Below the pieces are notes generated by a model that searched no databases, was not told where the DNA came from, and saw nothing but the letters and a program-made list of their open reading frames with translations. A program made the position numbers and the translations under genes. 64,000 bases of DNA from Microbacterium oxydans (GTDB lineage Bacteria; Actinomycetota; Actinomycetes; Actinomycetales; Microbacteriaceae). Positions 8,269 through 16,070 of this stretch are shown here, in pieces (positions within the stretch are counted from its first letter, which is position 1; each line of letters starts with the position of its first letter). The stretch spans positions 56,464 through 120,463 of the forward strand of contig NZ_JYIW01000016.1 in assembly GCF_000956525.1 (NCBI RefSeq), written 5' to 3'.

Positions 8269-8804
8269 GGCCAGACGTCGACCCAGAACGGGCCTTCGGC
8301 GTCGTCCGGGACGACGAACGGGACGATCAATTCGTAGTCGCCCTTCTGGTTCTGCACGCAGAACTCGGGCTCCTCGGAATCCGACAGGAGCCCGATCTCG
8401 GAGCGCGCCGTGCGCCATTCGCGGCCGGTCGACTGCTGCACGAGCACGGGGCCCGCGCAGGCGACTCCGTCGGTGCCCGCGGCGACCGGGATGCCGACGG
8501 CGATCACCGTCGCATCGTCAGGCACGTCGAGGCCGCTGATGTCGTCGATCTCTCCGCCGCGGATCGGACCCCAGGTGGCTCCCACGAGATCCGCGGTGTC
8601 GCCCTCCCCGACGGTGATCGGCTGGAACGGCCGCGCGTCGAAACCGTAGTACTGGTGCCACTCGTGCCAGCCGATGCCGCCGGCTGTTCCGGGGACGAGG
8701 ACGGCGAGGGCGATCAGCGCGAGCCGATTGCGCCGCCACCAGGATGGCGGTCTCGCGGGCTCAGGCTGAGGTGACGGGCGCGCGGGTGGGATGGGGATGG
8801 TCAT
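8223..8804 (-). CDS. Membrane-anchored protein of unknown function, last of three
   Basis: 193 residues with a Pro-rich cytoplasmic N-terminus, one transmembrane helix (LALIALAVLVPGTAGGIGW) and an extracellular beta-rich domain. The domain has two Cys residues (GVACAGP and EFCVQNQ) that could form a disulphide, and ends FWVDVWPQDAGGSFLRFALED. The ATG at 8804 overlaps the stop of the previous gene (ATGA), which decides the start; an ATG at 8813 is also in frame. I do not recognise a family. It is the third gene of an overlapping trio of single-pass proteins, suggesting a joint envelope role. Its end overlaps the convergent membrane gene. Confidence 0.75.
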   Translation of the reverse strand: MTIPIPPARPSPQPEPARPPSWWRRNRLALIALAVLVPGTAGGIGWHEWHQYYGFDARPFQPITVGEGDTADLVGATWGPIRGGEIDDISGLDVPDDATVIAVGIPVAAGTDGVACAGPVLVQQSTGREWRTARSEIGLLSDSEEPEFCVQNQKGDYELIVPFVVPDDAEGPFWVDVWPQDAGGSFLRFALED

Positions 8805-9349
8805 CGCGCCCATCCGTTCTCGTCGAGTGCGACCTCGGCGTCGACCGGCAGCGAGCCGAGCTCGATGGTCAGCTCGATCACATCGTCGAGCTGCACCTCG
8901 CGGGCTGTCCCCAGTCGGAGCGTCGCAGTGCCAGCCAGGGCGTCCTCCGGGAGCTCGAAGGCGAGGCTGCCGGACCGGGGGACGCCGGTGACCAGGCGCT
9001 GGTCCAGGAAGGTGGTGCCGCGGTCCGTCGCCCCGAAGGTGCGATCGCCGATGACGAGCTGAGCGAGCGCCAGGGTGCCCTCGTCCTGGGTCAGTACACC
9101 GGCGGCTTCGAGGTCGACGACCACCCAGCTGCCGTCCGCCGACCACTCCGCCGCATCTCGTACGCGGTTCGCGACGTGCACGTCGGTGACCGTGACGGCG
9201 AGATTGCGTGTGGTCACGGTCTCGCCGACCTCGGTTGCGGCGGGGAACGGCAGAGTCGATGCGTCGTCGGGGAGCGTCGCCTTCGAGATGCCCCAGGCTG
9301 CGGCCAGCAGGACGAGCGTGAGCGACCACACCAGGATCGTCTTCTTCAC
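8801..9349 (-). CDS. Secreted or membrane-anchored DUF4352-like protein
   Basis: 182 residues from GTG (MKKTILVWSLTLVLLAAAWGISKA), an N-terminal signal anchor. The rest is an extracellular beta domain. VTVTDVHVANRVRDA and WVVVDLEAAGVLTQDEGTLAL resemble the alternating strands of DUF4352/Telluride-type immunoglobulin-like domains, where regulated protein-protein contacts are typical. The start overlaps the stop of the upstream gene (GTGA), and its own stop overlaps the next ATG. Function unknown; the assignment to DUF4352 rests on strand pattern only. Confidence 0.72.
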   Translation of the reverse strand: MKKTILVWSLTLVLLAAAWGISKATLPDDASTLPFPAATEVGETVTTRNLAVTVTDVHVANRVRDAAEWSADGSWVVVDLEAAGVLTQDEGTLALAQLVIGDRTFGATDRGTTFLDQRLVTGVPRSGSLAFELPEDALAGTATLRLGTAREVQLDDVIELTIELGSLPVDAEVALDENGWAR

Positions 9350-10041
9350 GATGCTCCCGGCTCGTCGATCGTCGTGGTCACCGTCGCACCGACGACGATG
9401 TCGTCCCAGTAGTCGCCGCGCACCACGCTCGTGCCGACGCGGTGCGTGGAGTCGGGGAGCGTGAGCGTCACCTCATCGCCCTCGCGGAAGTCGTCCGGCC
9501 CGACCAGCCACGCCAGGAGCAGGCGAGCGGGGACGTCGGGTTGCAGCGCTGGTGACGCCTCGCCGTCATCGGCGCGAGAGATGGTGGGAGGTTCATCGAG
9601 CCCCTCGAGACGGATGCCGTCGATGACGGGCGATCTGGCCGCGCCGTCCGAGGAACTCCGTGGTCTGTCGAACGTGTTCACGACGTCGACCACCACGACG
9701 AGCACCCGCTCGCCCTTCTCCTCGTCGGGGAAGACGAGTGCCTTCCCGCGCTCATCGCGCAGTTGCACGCCGAGGACCGTCATCTCGAGGTCCGACCCCG
9801 CGAACGTCTCTCCGGCGGCGACCGACGGTGTGGGGTCGACCGCGGCTGCCTCCAGCCCACCGAAGAGTGCAGTGGCGCCCAACAGCAGGGCGCCCGCGCC
9901 GGTGATCAGCCAGGACGTCGGCACCAGGTCGATGCTCTGCCGTGCCCAGCCGAGCACCTTCGCTCGAGCGCCGGCGTTCACGGCCGCGACCGACGCCGGC
10001 CCATGTTCGGTGACGGTGCGCTCAGGCGGTGTCGTGGTCAC
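9346..10041 (-). CDS. Single-pass membrane protein of unknown function, first of three
   Basis: 231 residues from the GTG at 10041; the longer frame to 10107 has no support. A cytoplasmic N-terminus (TTTPPERTVTEHG) leads into one transmembrane helix (WLITGAGALLLGATALFGGL) and an extracellular beta-rich domain (LEMTVLGVQLRDERGKALVF, RVLVVVVDVVNTFDRPRSS, VTLTLPDSTHRVGTSVVRGD). Its pattern matches the second gene of the trio, so the two extracellular domains are probably related to each other. The three genes overlap by 4 bp each and must be cotranscribed. No family name is offered. Confidence 0.72.
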   Translation of the reverse strand: MTTTPPERTVTEHGPASVAAVNAGARAKVLGWARQSIDLVPTSWLITGAGALLLGATALFGGLEAAAVDPTPSVAAGETFAGSDLEMTVLGVQLRDERGKALVFPDEEKGERVLVVVVDVVNTFDRPRSSSDGAARSPVIDGIRLEGLDEPPTISRADDGEASPALQPDVPARLLLAWLVGPDDFREGDEVTLTLPDSTHRVGTSVVRGDYWDDIVVGATVTTTIDEPGAS

Positions 10042-10165
10042 GGCAACAGCATAGAGCGGGCCGGATCGCTGACAGAGATCGCTCACGCAGCGGACCCGGC
10101 CGAACACCCCGTGATCACGGGCGAGGCTCCGGGCCGGAGGGGTGACAGCGACCTAGGCTGAGGCC

Positions 10166-13100
10166 ATGTCCGAGTCGTCGTCCTTCCCGACGGATGCCGC
10201 GGCATCCGCACCCCTGGCCGATCGAGCCGTCGAGCTCGCCCGTCGGTGGGTGACCGAAGCCGCCGCGGTCGAGGTCGACCCGGCCGCCCGACGCCTCGCC
10301 GACGTGCTGCAGGACGCGAACGGTCTGCCCTTCACACTCGGCTTCGTCGACGGCGTGATGCGTCCGGAGAGCCTCGGCGCCGCGGCATCCCAACTGCACC
10401 GGATCGCCCCGATCGTGCCCGAGTTCCTGCCCTGGTACCTGCGCGGTGCCGTGAAACTCGGCGGCGGCATGGCGCCGATGCTGCCCTCGCCGGTGGTGCC
10501 GATCGCACGGCGGGTGCTGCGCGACATGGTCGGGCACCTCGTGGTCGACGCGCGTCCGGCGAAGCTGGGCCCGGCGATCGCGCGGATCCGCGAGACGGGG
10601 TCGCGCCTGAACCTCAACCTGCTGGGCGAAGCGGTCCTCGGTGAGGCCGAGGCGAAGCGGCGCCTCGACGGCATCCATGAGCTGATCCGCCGCGACGATG
10701 TCGACTACGTCTCGGTGAAGGTCTCGGCCATCATCAGTCACATCTCGATGTGGGCGTTCGATGAGGTCGTCGAGCAGGTCGTCGAAAGACTGCTGCCGTT
10801 GTACCTGACCGCAGCCAGCCCGTCGACAGGCTCAGGGACCCAGACGTTCATCAACCTCGATATGGAGGAGTATCGCGACCTCGACCTGACGATCGCGGTG
10901 TTCACCCGACTGCTCGAGGATCCACGGCTGACCGGGCTGACCGCCGGCATCGTGCTGCAGGCCTACCTGCCGGATGCGCTGCCCGCACTGCAGGAACTCA
11001 CCGCCTGGGCGCGCGAGCGCGTCGAGTACGGGGGAGCCCCGATCAAGGTGCGCCTCGTGAAGGGCGCGAACCTGGCGATGGAGCACGTCGAGGCGAAGAT
11101 GCACGGGTGGACGCCCGCGACCTACGACACCAAGCTCGAGACCGACGCGAACTACCTGCGCTGCCTCGACTGGGCGCTGCGCCCTGAGCACACGGATGCG
11201 GTCCGGATCGGCGTCGCCGGGCACAACCTGTTCAGCATCGCGTACGCCTGGCTGCTCGCGGGGGAGCGCGGCGTGCGCGACGACGTCGAGTTCGAGATGC
11301 TGCTCGGCATGGCCCAGGGGCAGGTGCAGGCCGTGGCGCGCGAGGTCGGCCCGGTGCTGCTGTACGTGCCCGTCGTGGCACCGGCCGAGTTCGACGTCGC
11401 CATCAGCTACCTGGTGCGGCGACTCGAGGAGAACGCCTCGTCGGAGAACTTCCTCTCGGCGGCGTTCCACCTCGACAGCGACGAGTCGCTGTTCGTGCGC
11501 GAGCAGGACCGCTTCCTCGATGCGCTCGACCTGTCGCGCGACCCGGCGTTCTGGCGGGGTCCTCGACGCACGCAGGACCGTCTCGCACCCATGCACGAGT
11601 CCGTCCGCCCTGCGCTCGCCGCACCGGAGCCCGAGATCGACCTGACGAGGGCCGTGCTCGGCATCTCCCGCGGCTCGGACGGTTCAGACGTGTTCGACGA
11701 CTCGGCCGGCGAGGGATTCCTCGAGACGGCCATCTACTCCGCTCGCGAGGTCGACACCGGCACCGGTGGAGCGCCGGGCTTCGAGAACGCGGTCGACAGC
11801 GACCCGGCGCTGCCCGCGAACCGCGAGTGGGCGGCCGGTATCCGCGCCGGCATCGAGGGGTCGACGGCCGGCGACACGACGCTCGCGAGTGCCCGCATCA
11901 CTGACGCCGACGCGCTCGAGCGCGCGGTGCGACGGGTCGAGGCAGCCGCTGCAGCCTGGGGCTCGCGTCCTGCCGCCGAGCGCGCCGAGGTGCTGCTGCG
12001 CGCCGCCGCCGCGCTGGAATCCCGCCGTGGTGAGCTGATCGAGGTCGCGGCATCCGAGACCGGCAAGGTCATCGCGGAAGCCGACGTCGAGGTCAGCGAG
12101 GCGGTCGACTTCGCCGGCTACTACGCCTCCAAGGCGCGGGAGCTCGACGCGATCTCCGGCGCCGCATTCGTGCCCGCACGGGTGACGGTCGTGACCCCGC
12201 CGTGGAACTTCCCCCTCGCGATCCCGGCCGGCGGCGTGCTGGCAGCGCTCGCCGCAGGATCCGGCGTCGTGTTCAAGCCGGCGCCGCAGGCCCGCCGCTG
12301 CGCAGCCGTGATCGCCGAGGCCCTGTGGCAGGCCGGCGTCCCGCGCGATGTGCTCGCGCTCGTCGACATCGAGGAGGGCGAGCTCGGTCAGGCGCTCATC
12401 GCCCACGAGGCCGTCGACCGCGTCATCCTCACCGGCTCCTGGGACACCGCAGCACTGTTCCGCTCCTGGCGCCCTGAGCTGCCGCTGCTCGCCGAGACGA
12501 GCGGCAAGAACGCGATCGTGATCACGCCGTCCGCCGACCTCGATCTCGCGGTCGCCGACCTCGTGAAGAGCGCCTTCGGGCACGCAGGGCAGAAGTGCTC
12601 GGCGGCATCGCTGGCGATCCTGGTGGGGCCGGTGGGACGCTCGCAGCGCTTCGCCCGGCAGCTGGCGGATGCCGTCCGGTCGCTGCATGTCGGCTGGCCG
12701 ACGGATCCGCTCGCCGAGGTGGGGCCCGTGATCGAGAAGCCGCAGGGCAAGCTCGCCTGGGCGCTCACCGAGCTCGAGGGCGACGAGCAGTGGCTGATCG
12801 AGCCGGCCGTGTCGACCGACGACCCGAGCGGGCGACTGTGGCGACCCGGCGTGCGCGTCGGCGTGCAGCCCGGCTCACGGTTCCACCTCGAGGAGTTCTT
12901 CGGCCCGGTGCTCGGCATCATGCACGCGCCGACCCTGGCCAGAGCCGTCGAGCTGCAGAACGCCGTCGCGTACGGGCTGACGGCGGGCCTGCACACCCAG
13001 AACCCGGACGAGCTCTCGTTCTGGCTCGACCGCGTGCAGGCCGGAAACCTGTACGTCAACCGGGGGATCACCGGCGCGATCGTGCAACGCCAGCCCTTCG

Positions 13101-13864
13101 GCGGCTGGAAGCGCTCTTCGGTCGGCCCCGGCGCGAAGGCGGGCGGACCGAACTACCTGATCGGTCTCGGCTCGTGGCGTTCGCAGCCGAGCGCCATGCC
13201 CTCGAGCACGCTGCATCTGCGCGGCCTCGACTCGCGCATCACCGGTCTGATCGAGTCGGCTCAGCCATCGCTCGACTTCGAATCGTTCGAGTGGCTGCGG
13301 CGCTCGGCGCTGTCGGATGCGCTCGCCTGGGACCGCGAGTTCGGTCAGGTGCGCGACGTCTCGCACCTCGAGGTCGAGCGCAACCTGTTCCGGTATCGCC
13401 CGGTGCCGGTCGAGATCAGGGCGACAGCGGATGCCGCACTGCAGGACCTGCTGCGCATCGTCATCGCGGCGGTGCGCGCCGGTGCCGGCTTCACGCTCTC
13501 GACGCCGGTCGGCCTGCCGTCGGCGGTGCGCCACGCGCTCGGCGACCTGGATGCAGCGGTGTTCCTGGAGAGCGACGAGGAGTGGATCGAGCGGATGCGG
13601 CCGCGCCCCGCTGCCGCGCCCGGCGAGGCTCCGACTGCGCCGCGTGCCGGTCGGGTGCGGCTGGTCGGGCCTCGCGCATCGGTCGACGCGGTGTCCTCGG
13701 CGCTGGCTCGTGCGCTTGAGGGCGACCCCGACCTCGCGGTGTACGGCGGAGAGGTGACCTCGGCCGGGCGCATCGAGCTGCTGCCGTTCGTGCACGAGCA
13801 GGCGATCGCGATCACCGCGCACCGCTTCGGCAACCCCGACGCGACCTTCGCCGACGTGATCTGA
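10166..13864 (+). CDS. putA: Bifunctional proline dehydrogenase / L-glutamate-gamma-semialdehyde dehydrogenase
   Basis: 1232 residues, a full-length PutA. It oxidises proline to pyrroline-5-carboxylate with FAD, then its hydrolysis product to glutamate with NAD+. The proline dehydrogenase barrel spans about 50-470 (FINLDMEEYRDLDLT, VLQAYLPDALPAL, IKVRLVKGAN and RIGVAGHNLFS). The aldehyde dehydrogenase domain spans about 560-1010, with TPPWNFPLAIPAGG, the general-base Glu in LLAETSGKNA (near 777), the nucleophile Cys in GHAGQKCSAAS (C811) and the LEEFFGPVLGI segment. A C-terminal part of about 200 residues follows. No N-terminal DNA-binding domain is present, so it is not the repressor form. 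A 24-bp repeat adds SPSTGSGTQT just before FINLDMEEY. Confidence 0.96.
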   Translation: MSESSSFPTDAAASAPLADRAVELARRWVTEAAAVEVDPAARRLADVLQDANGLPFTLGFVDGVMRPESLGAAASQLHRIAPIVPEFLPWYLRGAVKLGGGMAPMLPSPVVPIARRVLRDMVGHLVVDARPAKLGPAIARIRETGSRLNLNLLGEAVLGEAEAKRRLDGIHELIRRDDVDYVSVKVSAIISHISMWAFDEVVEQVVERLLPLYLTAASPSTGSGTQTFINLDMEEYRDLDLTIAVFTRLLEDPRLTGLTAGIVLQAYLPDALPALQELTAWARERVEYGGAPIKVRLVKGANLAMEHVEAKMHGWTPATYDTKLETDANYLRCLDWALRPEHTDAVRIGVAGHNLFSIAYAWLLAGERGVRDDVEFEMLLGMAQGQVQAVAREVGPVLLYVPVVAPAEFDVAISYLVRRLEENASSENFLSAAFHLDSDESLFVREQDRFLDALDLSRDPAFWRGPRRTQDRLAPMHESVRPALAAPEPEIDLTRAVLGISRGSDGSDVFDDSAGEGFLETAIYSAREVDTGTGGAPGFENAVDSDPALPANREWAAGIRAGIEGSTAGDTTLASARITDADALERAVRRVEAAAAAWGSRPAAERAEVLLRAAAALESRRGELIEVAASETGKVIAEADVEVSEAVDFAGYYASKARELDAISGAAFVPARVTVVTPPWNFPLAIPAGGVLAALAAGSGVVFKPAPQARRCAAVIAEALWQAGVPRDVLALVDIEEGELGQALIAHEAVDRVILTGSWDTAALFRSWRPELPLLAETSGKNAIVITPSADLDLAVADLVKSAFGHAGQKCSAASLAILVGPVGRSQRFARQLADAVRSLHVGWPTDPLAEVGPVIEKPQGKLAWALTELEGDEQWLIEPAVSTDDPSGRLWRPGVRVGVQPGSRFHLEEFFGPVLGIMHAPTLARAVELQNAVAYGLTAGLHTQNPDELSFWLDRVQAGNLYVNRGITGAIVQRQPFGGWKRSSVGPGAKAGGPNYLIGLGSWRSQPSAMPSSTLHLRGLDSRITGLIESAQPSLDFESFEWLRRSALSDALAWDREFGQVRDVSHLEVERNLFRYRPVPVEIRATADAALQDLLRIVIAAVRAGAGFTLSTPVGLPSAVRHALGDLDAAVFLESDEEWIERMRPRPAAAPGEAPTAPRAGRVRLVGPRASVDAVSSALARALEGDPDLAVYGGEVTSAGRIELLPFVHEQAIAITAHRFGNPDATFADVI
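10819..10842 (+). repeat. 24-bp repeat inside putA
   Basis: A copy of the CCCTTCGACAGG-type unit with CGTCGACAGG in place of CTTCGACAGG. It is translated in frame as PSTGSGTQ between two structured segments of the proline dehydrogenase domain. It adds a Ser/Gly/Thr loop and leaves the frame intact. Confidence 0.85.
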
Positions 13865-13872
13865 CGCGCCGG

Positions 13873-13983
13873 CCCTTCGACAAGCTCAGGGACCCTGGGG
13901 TGGCCCCCGCCCTGGGGTCGGCCCCGCCCTGGGGTGGCCCCGCCCTGGGGTGGCCCCGGCCCTTCGACAGGCTCAGGGACCCA
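13873..13983 (+). repeat. Two 24-bp repeats bracketing a minisatellite downstream of putA
   Basis: The 325-bp gene-free gap after putA begins with a CCCTTCGACAAGCTCAGGGA copy at 13873 and a second standard copy at 13960-13983. Between them (13892-13958) a unit of 16-17 bp, CCCTGGGGTGGCCCCG, is repeated about four times with minor changes. A further degenerate unit lies near 13998. I see no coding signal here. The rest of the gap holds the inverted repeat at 14037-14092 and the promoter described next. Confidence 0.8.
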
Positions 13984-14036
13984 GGGGTGGCCCGCGCCCT
14001 GGGGTCGGCCGCGCCAAGGTCACGTGGTGGAGTGGT

Positions 14037-14092
14037 GAGGGGTCAAGACGCGCCGCGCCTCGCGGGCCGCGTGGGGCGTGTTTTGACCCCTC
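14037..14092. terminator. Inverted repeat, possible putA terminator
   Basis: GAGGGGTCAAGACGCGCC at 14037-14054 pairs imperfectly with the arm ending GTTTTGACCCCTC at 14092, around a GC-rich loop that can itself fold. It lies about 175 bp past the putA stop and just before a new promoter. That suits a terminator or insulating hairpin. No U-tract follows, so the role is inferred. Confidence 0.45.
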
Positions 14093-14112
14093 GGGTGGCG
14101 GAGCGACAAGTG

Positions 14113-14177
14113 TGTCAAAGATTCTTGACATGTGCCGATGTCGGGCGTACGCTCAACGTGTCAAGAATTCTTTACAC
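14113..14177 (+). promoter_or_regulatory. Promoter with two matching palindromic operators
   Basis: A consensus -35 TTGACA (14125-14130) lies 17 bp from TACGCT (14148-14153). Operator 1, TGTCAAAGATTCTTGACA (14113-14130), covers the -35. Operator 2, TGTCAAGAATTCTTTACA (14159-14176), lies just past the start point. The two sites match each other closely, with centres 46 bp apart. GAGGAGG at 14178-14184 is the ribosome-binding site for the gene at 14190. The HTH gene second in this operon is the obvious candidate to bind both sites. Confidence 0.75.
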
Positions 14178-14189
14178 GAGGAGGCCATC

Positions 14190-14624
14190 ATGACGTACGA
14201 GGAGCGCAACGCCTGGACGGGGCTCATCGTCGGGATCATCGCGCTGCCGATCTACATCCTGGTGGTGCTGCAGCGGGCGGGGGGAGGTCCGCTGACCGCT
14301 GTCGACTGGTTCCCGCTGATGCTCTGGATGATCGGCCTGAGCATCCTGGCCATCATCGTGCTCAGCATCCTCTGGGGCCTGATCGCTCATGCGAAGGACC
14401 CCGATGGCACCGGCCGCTCCGACATCCGTGACCGCGACATCAGCCGCATGGGCGGACGAGTCGAGCAGGCCTTCGTCGTGATCGCCGGACTCGGGGTGAT
14501 CGTGTTGTGCGCGATCGGTGCAGATGTCTTCTGGATCGCGCACACGATGTTCCTCGGCTTCGCGGTGTCGGCGATCATCGGCGGCATCGCGAGAGTCATC
14601 GCCTACCGGCGGGGCCTCGTCTGA
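14190..14624 (+). CDS. Small four-helix membrane protein paired with an HTH regulator
   Basis: 144 residues (MTYEERNAWTGLIVGIIALP...). The ATG at 14190 is set by the strong GAGGAGG upstream. Four hydrophobic helices can be seen: GLIVGIIALPIYILVVLQ, WFPLMLWMIGLSILAIIVLS, FVVIAGLGVIVLCAIGADVF and MFLGFAVSAIIGGIARVIAY. A short polar loop (AKDPDGTGRSDIRDRDISRMGG) lies between the second and third. No enzymatic motif is visible. Pairs of a small membrane protein and a short HTH regulator are common in Gram-positive bacteria (DUF2178/DUF2975-like with YozG-like), but the membrane partner's role is unknown. Its stop overlaps the HTH start (TGATG). Confidence 0.8.
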   Translation: MTYEERNAWTGLIVGIIALPIYILVVLQRAGGGPLTAVDWFPLMLWMIGLSILAIIVLSILWGLIAHAKDPDGTGRSDIRDRDISRMGGRVEQAFVVIAGLGVIVLCAIGADVFWIAHTMFLGFAVSAIIGGIARVIAYRRGLV

Positions 14625-14839
14625 TGGTGAAGCCCACACTCGTCTCGAACAGCATCCGTGCCCATCGTGAAGCCGCAGGTCTCACGCAGGCCGAGCTCGC
14701 CCGCACGATCGGCGTGACCCGGCAGACCCTCATCGCGATCGAGCAGGAGAAGTACTCTCCGACGCTCGAGCTCGCCTTCCAGATCGCCCGCGCGTTCGGG
14801 GTCGGGCTCGACGACCTCTTCGCCTACCCGGAGCAGTGA
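14624..14839 (+). CDS. Short XRE-family HTH regulator
   Basis: 71 residues, almost entirely one Cro/C1-type helix-turn-helix: SIRAHREAAGLTQAELARTI, then GVTRQTLIAIEQEKYSPTLE, then LAFQIARAFGVGLDDLFAYP. This is the minimal YozG/HipB-like type, with no ligand or dimerisation domain beyond the HTH. The ATG overlaps the stop of the membrane-protein gene, and the ADH-like gene begins 1 base after its stop. It most likely represses its own operon through the two TGTCAA palindromes at 14113-14176. Confidence 0.88.
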   Translation: MVKPTLVSNSIRAHREAAGLTQAELARTIGVTRQTLIAIEQEKYSPTLELAFQIARAFGVGLDDLFAYPEQ

Positions 14840-14840
14840 C

Positions 14841-15842
14841 ATGACCCAGACGATGAACGCCTGGCGGCGCGAAGCCTATGGCCCGGCCGCCGGGACGACG
14901 CTCGAAGCGGTGCCGATCCCCGTTCCCCGGCGCGGCGAGGTGCTGCTGCGCATCAGGGCGACCGCGCTGAACGCCGGCGATGTGCGCCTGATGCTCGGCG
15001 ATCCGCTGCTCGTGCGACCGGTCTTCGGACTCACGCGGCCGAAGCAGCCGGTGCGGGGGATGGATGTCGCCGGCACCGTGGTCGCGGTCGGTCCCGATGT
15101 GGTCGGCGCCGCCATCGGAGACGAGGTCGTCGGCGAGCTCGCCGGCGGCGGCGGATTGGCCGGCTACGCCACGGTCGCGGCGTCACGGCTGGTGCCGCGT
15201 CCAGCCGACATCGCCCCGCAGCGCGCAGCGTGCCTGCCGATCGCCGGCGGCACCGCGTGGCAGGCGCTCGACCTGGCCGGCGTCGGGCTGACGGGTGCGA
15301 CCGCGCCGCGCGTGCTCATCATCGGAGCCTCTGGCGGCGTCGGCACCTTCGCGGTGCAGCTCGCGGCGATCCGGGGTGCCGAGGTGTGGGCCACCTGCGG
15401 TGCGCGCAACGCCCCGCTGGTCGAGCAGCTCGGCGCCGTGCGCACGCTCGACCACCGCACACAGCCCCTGGCCGGACTGCCGGCGGCGCGCTTCGACGCG
15501 GTGATCGACATCGCCGGGGGGATGCCGCTGCGCGAGCTCCAGCGCCTGGTCGCGCCCGGCGGCACGGTCGTGCTCGCGACGGGTGACGGCGGCCACGTGC
15601 TCGGCCCGGTGCCACGGATGCTGAGGGCCGCCGTCCTGTCGATCGGCTCGCGCCCCGGCATCCGTCCGCTCGCCGCCTCGACCAGACCCGAGGTGCTGCG
15701 CGAACTCCTGGAGCTCACCGCCGATGGCCGCATCGTGCCGGTGATCGAGCGCGCGTATCCCTTCGCCGAGGCATCCGCTGCCCTGGCCCATGTCGAGGCC
15801 GGGCACACCGTGGGCAAGGTCGTGGTCGCCGCCGCACCCTGA
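14841..15842 (+). CDS. NAD(P)-dependent quinone-oxidoreductase-like alcohol dehydrogenase
   Basis: 333 residues of the zinc-independent MDR type. The N-terminal GroES-like domain (ALNAGDVRLMLGDP, RGMDVAGTVVAVGPDVVG) is followed by a Rossmann domain with VLIIGASGGVGTFAVQLA near residues 155-170 (the A-S-G-G-V-G NADPH loop) and FAEASAALAHVEAGHTVGKVVV at the end. No structural zinc Cys cluster is seen. Relatives reduce quinones, enones or aldehydes. It starts 1 base after the HTH gene, so it may belong to the same regulated operon and could be the stress-response output of that unit. Confidence 0.85.
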   Translation: MTQTMNAWRREAYGPAAGTTLEAVPIPVPRRGEVLLRIRATALNAGDVRLMLGDPLLVRPVFGLTRPKQPVRGMDVAGTVVAVGPDVVGAAIGDEVVGELAGGGGLAGYATVAASRLVPRPADIAPQRAACLPIAGGTAWQALDLAGVGLTGATAPRVLIIGASGGVGTFAVQLAAIRGAEVWATCGARNAPLVEQLGAVRTLDHRTQPLAGLPAARFDAVIDIAGGMPLRELQRLVAPGGTVVLATGDGGHVLGPVPRMLRAAVLSIGSRPGIRPLAASTRPEVLRELLELTADGRIVPVIERAYPFAEASAALAHVEAGHTVGKVVVAAAP

Positions 15843-16070
15843 TGGGGATTCCGGTCGCACATGCTGCCGCCCCAGGGTGTCGAAGGCGGCATCGACTGCG
15901 ACCGGAGCAATCGGATGCTGCACCCTGGCGAGGCACAGGCGCCGGGTGACAGAATGGGAACCGGCGTGCCCGAGTCGCATCTTCCTCGCCACAGGCTCTC
16001 CGTGAGCAGCGAGTGGAAGGACCGCCGGGCCCCTGGACAGCGTCCGCCGCGTCCCGTTCCGAGGAGCACC
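15843..16070 (+). other. Long leader before the guanidino-hydrolase gene
   Basis: A 228-bp gap with no convincing gene. A perfect 10-bp inverted repeat, TCCGGTCGCA/TGCGACCGGA, spans about 15849-15906. A second possible stem (CTCGC...GCGAG) lies near 15989-16015. GAGGAG just before the TTG at 16071 is the ribosome-binding site. The structure could be an attenuator, terminator or regulatory leader. I could not match it to a known riboswitch class by eye. Confidence 0.4.

Noticed and set aside
15843..16070. A guanidine riboswitch before the guanidino hydrolase
   Set aside because: The gene role made it attractive, but the conserved ykkC-type or short ACGR hairpin motifs were not found by eye.
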